This document shows positions 9,414 through 17,631 of a DNA stretch of 64,000 nucleotides, in pieces. The stretch lies in contig NZ_JAFIEU010000043.1 of the NCBI RefSeq assembly GCF_020832325.1, forward strand, positions 1 to 64,000, given 5' to 3'. Position 1 is the first letter of the stretch. Each line of letters starts with the position of its first letter. This DNA is from Lunatimonas sp. (GTDB lineage Bacteria; Bacteroidota; Bacteroidia; Cytophagales; Cyclobacteriaceae). The position numbers and the translations under genes were made by a program. Under the pieces are notes generated by a model that was not told the origin of the DNA, did no database searches, and was given only the letters and a program-made list of their open reading frames with translations.

Positions 9414-11741
9414 ATGTTAGCGAACTATCCTTTATCACCTGCTGAAGAAGCCTTTCTGAAAGAATCCGGGGTGGAAAAAATCAGCAGTAAAATCCCTTAC
9501 CTGATTGTAGACAATTTCCCAAAACTGGGTTTAATGACCGCTTGCAGATTTTTGGAATGGGCGGCTGACAATCCGAACGGTGTCATAAGCCTGCCTACCG
9601 GAAAGACCCCGGAATACTTCATCAAGTGGACGCAGTTTCTTCTTGAAAACTGGGATAAGAAAAAGGGCCTAGAGATCCGCGAAAAATACAACCTGCAAAA
9701 CGTCAAAAAACCAATTTTGAAAGACTTGCAGTTCGTTCAAATTGACGAGTTTTATCCCATCTCCTCTTCACAAAAGAACAGCTTTTACCATTATGTCAAT
9801 AAATTCTATATCGAAGGCTTCGGACTTGATCCCAAAAAAGCGTTACTGATCAATTCCGACGAAATCCTTCTGGCAAAGGGTAAATCCTACCGGGAAGTGT
9901 TTCCAGACTACAAAGTGGACCTTTCACTCCGCTTCAGAGAGGCAGCAACTGAAAGCGAAAAGCTGAAACAGGAATCCATCTACCTGATAGACAAATGGTG
10001 CGCTGAATATGAAGCTAAAATCAGAGAAAAAGGAGGCATCGGATTTTTCTTGGGCGGCATAGGCCCTGACGGACACATTGCCTTCAACACCCGTGGCTCG
10101 GACCTCTTTTCGACAACACGTCTCACTGAAACCAATTTTGAAACCCAAGCAGTAGCTGCCGGAGACTTGGGAGGTATTGAAATCTCTGCCAACCGATTGG
10201 TAATCACGATCGGACTGGACACCATCGTACACAATCCCAACGCGGTGGCCATTATCATTGCCGCAGGTGAAGCTAAGGCACCCATTGTAAAAAGTTCGCT
10301 GGAATCCGAAATGACGAATCTATACCCAGCTACAGTACTTCAAAAACTGAAAGCGGGAAGATTTTACCTTACGAAAGGTGCAGCCGTAAAACTCGAAGAC
10401 AGTGTAGAACGTTTTTACACGCAAGGCGAGTGGTCAGATATCAAAACCGAACGGGCTGTATTGGACCTGTGCAAAAAACTTCGAAAATACGGACATCGCG
10501 TCACGCTAGAGGATCTCAAAAACGACAAATACACTGCGTTGATTCCCAACCTGAATGAGCGAACAGTCAAAGAGGTAATAAAGAATATCAGCGCAAAAAT
10601 TGATCGGGGCCTGGCCGAGGAAAAAAACGAAGTACTGCTTCATACAGGTCCTCACCACGACGATATTTCCCTAGGTATTTTACCCCATATCACCAAACAA
10701 CTGCATGAGAACTCCAACTCGGCACATTTTGCAGTACTAACATCAGGCTTTACTGCCGTGACCAACACCTTTGTTATTGACACGTTGAAAAACACAAAAC
10801 GTTTCTTGGATGAAGGGTTGATTCAAATGGTGAAGTACGATGACTTTTTCGATACGGGCTATAAGCTGAAAATGGACAAGGATGTGTACCACTACCTAAC
10901 CAACGTAGCTTCCGGAAATGCAGACGAACGACTTCGCGGTCTTTGCCACCGGGTGGTTAGGGCAATTGTTTTCATTTATGCGGTGAAATCACCAATGGAA
11001 CTTCGTGATCAGATCAACGAGATCATCACGGTGTTGAAAAACTCCTACGACGGTGAGAAAAATCCAAAGAACATACAGACGCTGAAAGGCATGATCCGTG
11101 AATTTGAGGAAGAGTTGGTCTGGGCCCACTTTGGTGTGCAGGTAAAAAATGTGCATCACCTACGCCTCGGTTTTTATACCGGAGATATCTTCACCGAACA
11201 ACCCGACAAAAAGCGGGATGTGGAACCCATATTAAACATGTTGCGGGAAATCCGCCCCACCAAACTCAGTCTTACTCTAGACCCTGAAGGAAGCGGTCCG
11301 GATACTCATTACAAGGTATTACAGGCTACGGCAGAAGCTGTGCGACAGTGGGGCGAGGAAGAAGACCTGAGCAATTTCAAAGTAATTGGCTACCGAAACG
11401 TGTGGTTTAAGTTTGATGCAGCGGAAGCCAACGTCATCGTTCCTGTTTCACTCGGCGATATGTCAGTGATGGAAGACTCTTTTTCCAATTGCTACCTCAG
11501 CCAAGTAAACGCTTCCTTCCCTAGCTACGCGCATAATGGCAAATTCAGTACCCTCGCCAAAAATACATGGGTAAACCAGCTGAGCGACGTACAGTTACTT
11601 CTTGGAAAAAACTATTTCTACCAACACGATACCGCTAAAGTACGCTCAAGCCACGGCCTGATTTTCTTTAGGGAAATGAATGTGGAAGAATTTTTGCAGG
11701 AAGCAAGAGAGCTGGAAAAATCCACAGAAGGTATGATCTAA
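9414..11741 (+). CDS. nagB: Glucosamine-6-phosphate deaminase-like domain fused to a PIG-L/LmbE deacetylase domain
   Basis: The 775-residue protein has two enzymes in one chain. Residues about 30-330 resemble NagB/6-phosphogluconolactonase: ISLPTGKTP (59-67), QIDEFYP with Asp111, and GGIGPDGHIAFN (214-225) with Asp219 and His221. Residues about 400-700 form a PIG-L (LmbE) deacetylase: LLHTGPHHDDISLG with the HxDD-type metal site at 414-417, and DPEGSGPDTHYKV further on. NagB converts GlcN-6-P to fructose-6-P and ammonia; PIG-L enzymes remove N-acetyl groups from GlcNAc conjugates, so the fusion could join deacetylation to deamination. The Glu that follows DGHIAFN in E. coli NagB (Glu148) is Thr226 here, so activity should not be assumed. 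Such fusions are found in Bacteroidota. No separate nagA is visible. Confidence 0.88.
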   Translation: MLANYPLSPAEEAFLKESGVEKISSKIPYLIVDNFPKLGLMTACRFLEWAADNPNGVISLPTGKTPEYFIKWTQFLLENWDKKKGLEIREKYNLQNVKKPILKDLQFVQIDEFYPISSSQKNSFYHYVNKFYIEGFGLDPKKALLINSDEILLAKGKSYREVFPDYKVDLSLRFREAATESEKLKQESIYLIDKWCAEYEAKIREKGGIGFFLGGIGPDGHIAFNTRGSDLFSTTRLTETNFETQAVAAGDLGGIEISANRLVITIGLDTIVHNPNAVAIIIAAGEAKAPIVKSSLESEMTNLYPATVLQKLKAGRFYLTKGAAVKLEDSVERFYTQGEWSDIKTERAVLDLCKKLRKYGHRVTLEDLKNDKYTALIPNLNERTVKEVIKNISAKIDRGLAEEKNEVLLHTGPHHDDISLGILPHITKQLHENSNSAHFAVLTSGFTAVTNTFVIDTLKNTKRFLDEGLIQMVKYDDFFDTGYKLKMDKDVYHYLTNVASGNADERLRGLCHRVVRAIVFIYAVKSPMELRDQINEIITVLKNSYDGEKNPKNIQTLKGMIREFEEELVWAHFGVQVKNVHHLRLGFYTGDIFTEQPDKKRDVEPILNMLREIRPTKLSLTLDPEGSGPDTHYKVLQATAEAVRQWGEEEDLSNFKVIGYRNVWFKFDAAEANVIVPVSLGDMSVMEDSFSNCYLSQVNASFPSYAHNGKFSTLAKNTWVNQLSDVQLLLGKNYFYQHDTAKVRSSHGLIFFREMNVEEFLQEARELEKSTEGMI

Positions 11742-11768
11742 TTACTTCATACCAATATTAAGGAAGTA

Positions 11769-11795
11769 GCCATGCCGAACAGATGCCGGCATGGC
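11769..11795 (+). terminator. Probable terminator after the NagB-PIG-L gene
   Basis: A 9-bp GC-rich perfect stem (GCCATGCCG with CGGCATGGC) encloses a 9-base loop, 28 bases past the stop codon. The T-rich stretch begins about 14 bases later rather than directly, so termination may be partial. The ROK kinase gene downstream has its own structured leader. Confidence 0.55.
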
Positions 11796-11836
11796 GAATC
11801 TTCGATTCATTTTTGTTTTGAAACAAATGGGCCAAT

Positions 11837-11880
11837 AACTGGGTGGTAGAAATGCGTAAAGCGCAGGATCTCCACCAGTT
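11837..11880 (+). promoter_or_regulatory. Nested hairpin in the leader of the ROK kinase gene
   Basis: An outer 9-bp stem with one bulged G (AACTGG-G-TGG at 11837-11846 paired with CCACCAGTT at 11872-11880) encloses an inner small hairpin (TGCG-taaag-CGCA, 11853-11865). No T run follows, so it is not a simple terminator, and it lies 21 bases before the ATG. It could be an operator or an RNA element controlling the kinase. I do not recognise it as a known riboswitch. Confidence 0.45.
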
Positions 11881-11901
11881 AATTAGCCAAATTGACATCA
11901 G

Positions 11902-12795
11902 ATGATAGCGAAAAACCACGTATTAGGTTTGGACATAGGAGGAACCAAAATCAGCTCGGGTCTTAATGCAGATGGAGTGATTTTTGAGCGATTAGAAAAC
12001 AAAACACCTCATTCCGAATCGCAAGAGTATATCCTTGAGGCAATAGCTGAGCAGATTTCTTATTATGCCCCCTATCGCTTCCAGGCCATTGGAATAGGCA
12101 TTCCCGGTTTGGTCGATCCGGACAGAGGGATTGTTTATAACCTAGCGAACATCCCTTCCTTCCAAAAGGTACCCCTAAAGGACTTCCTAGAGCAACGTTT
12201 CAATGTACCGGTCGTGGTAAATAATGACGCAAATTGTTTTACGTTGGGTGAGTACCATTATGGCCCGACCAAAATACACCGCCATGTTGTAGGTATTACA
12301 CTTGGAACGGGCATCGGCACGGGGATTATTGCCAACAGCCATTTATACACCGGCTATATCTGCGGAGCCGGTGAGTGGGGTGGTGTAAGCTATCTAGATA
12401 AAACATTTGAAGATTACTGTTCCAGCAAATTTTTTAAGGAGCATTATGGGGAAAGTGCCAAACGCCTTGCAAAAAGGGCACTCGAACAGGATACTCTTGG
12501 CGTAGAGGCTTTCAAAACCTACGGAACGCACCTTGGCACTCTTATTACCCGAATTTTATATACCTATGCACCGGAGGCCATTGTGATAGGAGGCTCTATC
12601 CGAAAGGCTTTTCCCTTGTTTGAAAAAACCATGCAGCAGGCTGTTGACAAATTTCCCTACAAAGCCATATCAGAAAACTTACGGATCTACGTATCCGAAT
12701 TGGATGATTCTGCCATTCTAGGCGCCATTTCGCTGGTGGAGGAGCATCAATTTCAGCAAGACAATTCCAACGTATCTAACCCGGCAATCAATTAA
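11902..12795 (+). CDS. ROK-family sugar kinase
   Basis: This 297-residue ROK protein has no HTH, so it is a kinase rather than a repressor. The ATP-binding DIGGTKISSG is at residues 11-20, followed by IGIGIPGLVDPDRG, VNNDANCFTLGEY with the catalytic Asp, and ITLGTGIGTGI. The ROK cysteine zinc motif is replaced by CGAGEWGGVSY, as in some Bacteroidota glucokinase/N-acetylhexosamine kinase relatives. The substrate cannot be read from sequence; the neighbouring NagB-like and glycosylasparaginase genes make GlcNAc or glucosamine the best guess. It is separated from the fusion gene by 160 bases holding a hairpin and a structured leader, so it may be transcribed separately. Confidence 0.85.
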   Translation: MIAKNHVLGLDIGGTKISSGLNADGVIFERLENKTPHSESQEYILEAIAEQISYYAPYRFQAIGIGIPGLVDPDRGIVYNLANIPSFQKVPLKDFLEQRFNVPVVVNNDANCFTLGEYHYGPTKIHRHVVGITLGTGIGTGIIANSHLYTGYICGAGEWGGVSYLDKTFEDYCSSKFFKEHYGESAKRLAKRALEQDTLGVEAFKTYGTHLGTLITRILYTYAPEAIVIGGSIRKAFPLFEKTMQQAVDKFPYKAISENLRIYVSELDDSAILGAISLVEEHQFQQDNSNVSNPAIN

Positions 12796-12873
12796 TATAC
12801 AAAGCCATAGCCACTCCTATTGACCATCCGCGATTTTTCCAATACCTTTGAACGAACAACCCACAAGGCGTTT

Positions 12874-14250
12874 ATGAGTTGCAGACGGTATTTCTTTCTT
12901 ATTGCTATTATTCTTTGTAGCATGACCGAACAGGTACCAGGCAAGGTTCCGGTGACTTATACACCCGAAGCCAACGAAGTGGATTTGTTTGTAGACCACT
13001 TGTTTTCGGCTACGGATGTGATGGTCACTGATGTGGCTACTCCCCCCGGTGCCGCAAGGTTTTATGCGTATATACTACTGGGAGCCTACACTGTTCAAGC
13101 AGAATTATCTCCATCTGAGATTGACGGATCCCTAATCCAGCGTTTTAACGAGCCCTTTCAGAATATCCCTTTTCCAGATGGAATAGAAGGCCTCAATAGG
13201 GAATTTTGTACCATATACAGCATGTTGGAAGTTGGAAAAGCCATTATGCCCTCCGGGAAACGCCTAGCCGATAGCCAACAGCTCCTAGTCACACAGTTTA
13301 CCAAAAGCCGAAAAATCAAAAAAAGGGACCTTGCCCGGAACATTGCATACGCAGCTTTCAAGGCTGACCAAGTGATAGGTTATGCGCAAAACGACGGATA
13401 CCGTAAACTCAGCGCGTTACGTCGCTATAGTCCTAGTCCGCAGAAAGGCCGCTGGTATCCCACGCCTCCTTCCTACATGGCTGCGATAGATCCCGAATGG
13501 CGTACGCTCCGGACTTTTTTTTTAGGAGACCTCAATCCCTACGACCCGACACCTCCGGTCCCCTTCTCGGAGGATCGGGAAAGCCCCTTTTTCCAGTTGG
13601 TAAAAGAGGTCTACGACGTGACCGGAAAACTTACAGAAGAACAAGAGCTCATTGCTAATTTTTGGGATTGTAACCCCTTTTTTGTTGCCTATAGCGGTCA
13701 TATGGCCATTGGCATCAAGAAGATCTCGCCTGGAGGCCACTGGATTGGTATTACCGGCATTGCCAGCCAAAAAGCCGGACTTAGCCTCGCCCAAACGGTA
13801 CAGATACATACCTTGTTGGCCCTTTCCCTCCACGATGCCTTCGTGAGTTGCTGGTCAGAAAAATACCGAAGTGACCGGATACGTCCCATTACAGCGATTA
13901 ACAAGTATGTGGACGAATCCTGGCAACCAATGCTACAAACACCTCCATTTCCAGAATACACCAGTGGACACAGTGTTATCTCTAGGGTTAGCGCTCGGGT
14001 CTTAACGGCATATTTTGGTGACAACTTTGATTTTATCGACACCTCAGAGGTGTATTTTGGCTTACCAGAACGAGCGTTTACATCGTTCTTGCAAGCTGCC
14101 GACGAAGCCGCGATTTCCAGATTGTATGGGGGCATTCATTTCCGAGACGCCATCGAAGAAGGCGTAAAACAAGGAGACAAGATCGCCGATCATATTCTGA
14201 AGATCAACAATTCCGAGTTGTTTTCGGCAGATTCCGGAATCTCCGAGTAG
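12874..14250 (+). CDS. Vanadium-dependent haloperoxidase / PAP2-superfamily exported enzyme
   Basis: Starting at the ATG at 12874 the product has 458 residues with a signal peptide (MSCRRYFFLIAIILCS). A TTG at 12820 would place an 18-residue polar leader before it and is unlikely. The vanadate/phosphate-binding signature is complete: KYRSDRIRP (Lys330, Arg337), YTSGH with His366, and SRLYGGIHFRD with Arg416 and His422. The superfamily includes haloperoxidases and acid phosphatases; length and spacing favour the haloperoxidase-like branch, but halide oxidation cannot be inferred from these residues alone. It lies 78 bases after the ROK kinase on the same strand and may be cotranscribed. It should act in the periplasm or outside the cell. 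Confidence 0.82.
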   Translation: MSCRRYFFLIAIILCSMTEQVPGKVPVTYTPEANEVDLFVDHLFSATDVMVTDVATPPGAARFYAYILLGAYTVQAELSPSEIDGSLIQRFNEPFQNIPFPDGIEGLNREFCTIYSMLEVGKAIMPSGKRLADSQQLLVTQFTKSRKIKKRDLARNIAYAAFKADQVIGYAQNDGYRKLSALRRYSPSPQKGRWYPTPPSYMAAIDPEWRTLRTFFLGDLNPYDPTPPVPFSEDRESPFFQLVKEVYDVTGKLTEEQELIANFWDCNPFFVAYSGHMAIGIKKISPGGHWIGITGIASQKAGLSLAQTVQIHTLLALSLHDAFVSCWSEKYRSDRIRPITAINKYVDESWQPMLQTPPFPEYTSGHSVISRVSARVLTAYFGDNFDFIDTSEVYFGLPERAFTSFLQAADEAAISRLYGGIHFRDAIEEGVKQGDKIADHILKINNSELFSADSGISE

Positions 14251-14282
14251 GATACAGATAATACAGTTTACAAAAAACAAAA

Positions 14283-14307
14283 GGGAAGTTATGCCACTTA
14301 ACTTCCC
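14283..14307 (-). terminator. Rho-independent terminator of the cupin gene
   Basis: A perfect 9-bp stem (GGGAAGTTA with TAACTTCCC) has a 7-base loop. On the minus strand it is followed by TTTTGTTTTTTG (complement of 14271-14282). It ends the minus-strand ROK-cupin transcript and may also serve the convergent haloperoxidase-like gene. Confidence 0.8.
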
Positions 14308-14320
14308 CTTGAGCGATCAT

Positions 14321-14833
14321 CTACTTGCGCAGAAAGTCATCTTGCACCCTGACGATGTCGTCCTCGTCAGAAGGATTTTCTGATTCGGTATGCATCCATA
14401 TCTCGGCCACGACTCCCCAGTTCGAAAGCCCTATCAGTCGATGGCGCTCCCCTTGCCGAAGACGTACCACTTCATTTACTACCATCTGGTTCAAGTCCCC
14501 TTCTTCGTCGGTATCACTACGGATTATACCGCCTTCACCTTCGATTAATTTCCATATTTCCGCCCTCCGGAAATGATATTGCCAAGATAGGCGCATTTCC
14601 GGTGCCACCAGCAGTATTTTCGGGCTTAGCTTATTTTTAAGCTGAAATTCAGAGAAGACTACCTCGGGAAAAAACGCATTGCGAAATGCGTCGATCTGCC
14701 GTTCATCAATCACAAAAAAACCACCCCATGGTCGTTGGGAATCTTCGCTATAGATCCCAAAGCCCTTCTCCTTCAGCCAATTCCGAACCTCGTCGAAAAC
14801 CTCCGCTTTTGTTAAATCTTTCTGAATATTCAT
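14321..14833 (-). CDS. Cupin-fold protein related to mannose-6-phosphate isomerase type II
   Basis: From the ATG at 14833 the product has 170 residues; the longer frame to 14881 adds 16 residues unlike the family. Visible blocks are SQRPWGGFFVID, KILLVAPEMRLSWQYHFRR, AEIWKLIEGEGGI and QGERHRLIGLSNWGVVAEIW. These match the small cupin domain of type II phosphomannose isomerases, a group often labelled phosphoheptose isomerase in Bacteroidota. The H-R-x-E arrangement in HFRRAEIW and the later H in GERHRLIG fit a cupin metal site. It follows the second ROK kinase by 89 bases on the same strand, which suggests sugar-phosphate metabolism. The substrate is unknown. Confidence 0.75.
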   Translation of the reverse strand: MNIQKDLTKAEVFDEVRNWLKEKGFGIYSEDSQRPWGGFFVIDERQIDAFRNAFFPEVVFSEFQLKNKLSPKILLVAPEMRLSWQYHFRRAEIWKLIEGEGGIIRSDTDEEGDLNQMVVNEVVRLRQGERHRLIGLSNWGVVAEIWMHTESENPSDEDDIVRVQDDFLRK

Positions 14834-14922
14834 CGAAACTACTGTTAATGTGAAACAATTAATCTGCACAGGGTATTGCAAGAGCCAAACCCTCGTGTAA
14901 TATGGGCAAAGATATTAAAATA

Positions 14923-15795
14923 TTATTTCGGTTCAGTTGATGAAAGTCTACATTTACTTGCCGCGCCGATCAATGCGGCATCTTCCCCCAATTGACTAAA
15001 GTGCACTGTCACACGAATGTGTTGTCGATCCAATTCCTGCATCATTTCCGGATAAAAATAGCTCCGACCTTTGGCCAGATTGCCTCCGATCACTACCTGC
15101 TCGATTCGATGCGCTCGAATGGGCTCTGCAAGGAACTCTCCTAAGTTCGCTCCAAATTCGCTAAATGCCTCCTTGGCTAGCTCCGGCTCCAGCTTCAAAA
15201 ACTCTTTGGGAACTACACCGACCAGCCCACATTTTTCGGCTGCAAATCGGACAAACCACTCGGTGCCTAAGTAATATTCTGCGTGGCGACCTTTAAACGG
15301 TGCTGACCAAAGCGCTGCATCTGTGGCTTGTTCACCAAACCTGTAGGAGGATCCCAACCCGGTACCTAGTGTAATCCCGATCAATCGATGTATGGCAGGA
15401 ATCTCTTGATAAAGTGCTTCTCCCTGTAAAAAGGAAGCCGCATCGTTGGAAAACTGAATCTGCGAAGGGTGCAGACCAAGATCTTTTGCCAGCAGTTTCT
15501 TGATGTTCAGAGCATAGAGGCTACGAAACTTGCCCTGCTCTTTGAGTAATGCGATCCCAGCTTCGTAGTCAAAGGGCGCCGGCATGGCTATACCGATCCG
15601 GTCTTCCCTGCCCAAATGGAACGACGCAAGCACCTCCAGCCAAGCTGTGAGGATATGTTCCTTTGACCCTAACGAATCCACGTGCCGGCGTATCACGGAT
15701 GACTGGTCCAATTGCAGACGGTGTAAATCAACCCATCCTGCGGTGATATGGGATCCGCCGATATCAACGCCCAAAACCTTTACGGGTACCTCCAT
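14923..15795 (-). CDS. ROK-family protein, probable sugar kinase
   Basis: The 290 residues start with KVLGVDIGGSHITAGWVDL, the ROK phosphate-binding loop, and continue with IGIAMPAPFDYEAG, FSNDAASFLQGEAL (catalytic Asp) and GITLGTGLGSSYRFGE. No DNA-binding domain is present and the usual zinc cysteine motif is missing. It is only distantly like the other ROK kinase in this window and is probably specific for another sugar. The gene starts 15 bases after the TPR lipoprotein and precedes the cupin isomerase, so kinase and isomerase may act in sequence. The substrate is unknown. Confidence 0.82.
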   Translation of the reverse strand: MEVPVKVLGVDIGGSHITAGWVDLHRLQLDQSSVIRRHVDSLGSKEHILTAWLEVLASFHLGREDRIGIAMPAPFDYEAGIALLKEQGKFRSLYALNIKKLLAKDLGLHPSQIQFSNDAASFLQGEALYQEIPAIHRLIGITLGTGLGSSYRFGEQATDAALWSAPFKGRHAEYYLGTEWFVRFAAEKCGLVGVVPKEFLKLEPELAKEAFSEFGANLGEFLAEPIRAHRIEQVVIGGNLAKGRSYFYPEMMQELDRQHIRVTVHFSQLGEDAALIGAASKCRLSSTEPK

Positions 15796-15810
15796 TTTTT
15801 GCTCGTGCCC

Positions 15811-17334
15811 TTACCGGAATATATTTTTGAATCGATCATGCTGACGGTAAAACAAAAACTCCAAATCAACCAGTGCCCGCTGTTTCAAATACTCGTTTTT
15901 CTCCACCGCTTTGGCTAGATTCTCAAAAAGTCGCTCTTCTTCTCCGTTTCTGGCACCTATCAGTGCGAGCCCGTAAAACGGATACCCGTTTTCGATTTCC
16001 AGCACGGCGCTATCTTCAAAAGATATCAACGCATTGTAATAGTCTTCCATCATCACGTAGGCAAGGCCTCTGTTAAACATATTGACTTGATTTCTGTCCC
16101 CTTGGTTTAGATGGGTAGCCGCTAGCCTGTAGTCACCGTTCAGAATAGAGACGGCTCCCAGTTTCGCTTGATGCAGCTTTCTGAGTTCCTCGGATTGTGT
16201 CAGAGACATACTGATGTAAAAACCTTGGTAAGCTTCCAGAAAATTTCCTAACAGCGCATCGATCATGGCCATATTGAAGGATGCATAGGGGTTTTCAAAA
16301 ATCCCGTTCGCCCGGTCAAACGCATCACGTGCAGCGCTTAAATGACCTAGCTTTTTGCTTCTGTCGACTTCCCGGTGATAAAGATTGAGGTAGGTCACCC
16401 CAAGGTTATTCCACGAGAACACACTGGGATATCCCTTTACCATAGCAAAATACAGCTTATTCTTCTCCGATAGCCGTGGCTCATTGGCTGCCGCATAGGC
16501 CAATTCCGACTCGGTCAATACCTGCGGCACGGCGTTGTTGTTTCTGATATGGTGGGCCAATACAGAGATTTCCATGGGCGTTTTCTGGATTTCCGGCAAA
16601 CCCGTGGTCAGATTGGGTATACGCAAGATGACATCCCTCCTCAAGGCGACGTACTGGGGACTCTCCTGCAATTGCTTTTCCTTATAAGAATAATCCCCAC
16701 GCCCCTGTATCAGAGTCATGATTTTGGCCCGTTCATCAAATCCGATGCCACTGTAGGATTGGAGGGCATCCTTGAAAGTTCTCCAGCCATCTTGAAACAT
16801 CCCATAACTATCCACGCCGTCCCTAGGTACATACAATCCGATCTGAAAGATGTTGCCTGATTCATAAATCTGTCCTAACTGCGCCAGAGATGGTGTATTC
16901 TTCACCCCTCGTGTTAGCACCGAGCTTTTGGTCCGCTTCTTATACCATCCACTATTGTTATAGGCCACACCGTAGATTTCCAAGGTCCCCGATTCCATCC
17001 CGTTCTCAAAACGCATTGAAAACGATTGCCGCTTCTCAGGGGTGACAGATGGCTCGATTTTTGCTCCTTCAAAAATAAATTGCGATTCCTCAAAAACCAC
17101 CGTTCGACTGCCATAGTGGAATTCTGGAATCAACTTGTAATTCGCATTCTTATGAAATACTTGTCTGGGTAGTGAAACCCTCAGCTCGAATCGGACAGAG
17201 TCTCCATATCGTTCCAGCGGAACAGGAGTCACAGAGATTTTCTGGTTTTCAACTTTTTTTATAACTTGCCGAACGCTACAGGAAGAAAACAGCAAAAGAA
17301 AGAAAAGAAAACTATGAATTATCGGTTTTAACAT
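15811..17334 (-). CDS. TPR-containing lipoprotein
   Basis: The 507-residue product has a lipoprotein signal peptide (FLFFLLLFSSCS, lipidated Cys near residue 19). The first half is beta-rich and contains DSVRFELRVSLP and MRFENGMESGTLEIYG, an unrecognised domain perhaps related to chaperone-usher-like or OmpA-associated folds. The second half has tetratricopeptide-like helices: SWNNLGVTYLNLYHREV, LGHLSAARDAFDRANG, PYASFNMAMIDALLGNF. Cytophagales carry many such outer-membrane TPR lipoproteins and their function is unknown. It is first in the minus-strand group with the ROK kinase. It diverges from the PspC gene across 78 bases. Confidence 0.72.
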   Translation of the reverse strand: MLKPIIHSFLFFLLLFSSCSVRQVIKKVENQKISVTPVPLERYGDSVRFELRVSLPRQVFHKNANYKLIPEFHYGSRTVVFEESQFIFEGAKIEPSVTPEKRQSFSMRFENGMESGTLEIYGVAYNNSGWYKKRTKSSVLTRGVKNTPSLAQLGQIYESGNIFQIGLYVPRDGVDSYGMFQDGWRTFKDALQSYSGIGFDERAKIMTLIQGRGDYSYKEKQLQESPQYVALRRDVILRIPNLTTGLPEIQKTPMEISVLAHHIRNNNAVPQVLTESELAYAAANEPRLSEKNKLYFAMVKGYPSVFSWNNLGVTYLNLYHREVDRSKKLGHLSAARDAFDRANGIFENPYASFNMAMIDALLGNFLEAYQGFYISMSLTQSEELRKLHQAKLGAVSILNGDYRLAATHLNQGDRNQVNMFNRGLAYVMMEDYYNALISFEDSAVLEIENGYPFYGLALIGARNGEEERLFENLAKAVEKNEYLKQRALVDLEFLFYRQHDRFKNIFR

Positions 17335-17412
17335 AACAAACTTAGGTTGTCGAGGTTATCTTCAGTGTTGAAATTTTTAAATGCTTCAGTTTACCATCTA
17401 ATTAATCGCCAT

Positions 17413-17631
17413 ATGGAAAAGATCAAACTGTATTTTCAGGAGAGTGCCTTCGGTGTCTGTTCAAAATTAGGGGAAAAACTCAATTTCCCCATAGATAGCA
17501 TCAGGTTGTTTTTCATTTACGCCTCATTTATTACCCTAGGGTCACCCATCATTCTCTACGTGAGCTTAGCGATGATGATGAAACTTAGAAAATATTTCAG
17601 AAGAATGGCCAATCCAGCTTTATTTGATTAG
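17413..17631 (+). CDS. Small PspC-domain protein
   Basis: The 72-residue product (ATG at 17413; an upstream in-frame start at 17347 would add a poorly supported 22-residue leader) is a minimal PspC domain: SAFGVCSKLGEKLNFPIDSI, then one membrane segment of about 25 residues (LFFIYASFITLGSPIILYVS) and a basic tail. PspC proteins belong to the phage-shock membrane-stress response, but stand-alone PspC proteins in Bacteroidota lack the rest of the system and no psp gene is nearby. Its stop overlaps the stop of the convergent glycosyltransferase gene by four bases. Confidence 0.8.
   Translation: MEKIKLYFQESAFGVCSKLGEKLNFPIDSIRLFFIYASFITLGSPIILYVSLAMMMKLRKYFRRMANPALFD

Noticed and set aside
13515-13523. 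T9 run in the haloperoxidase-like gene as a frameshift site
   Set aside because: The frame continues intact on both sides and all catalytic motifs are in it; no slippage signal is seen.
17337-17344. -7-like element directly before the TPR lipoprotein start
   Set aside because: It would place the transcript start inside the coding region, so it is probably chance in AT-rich DNA.
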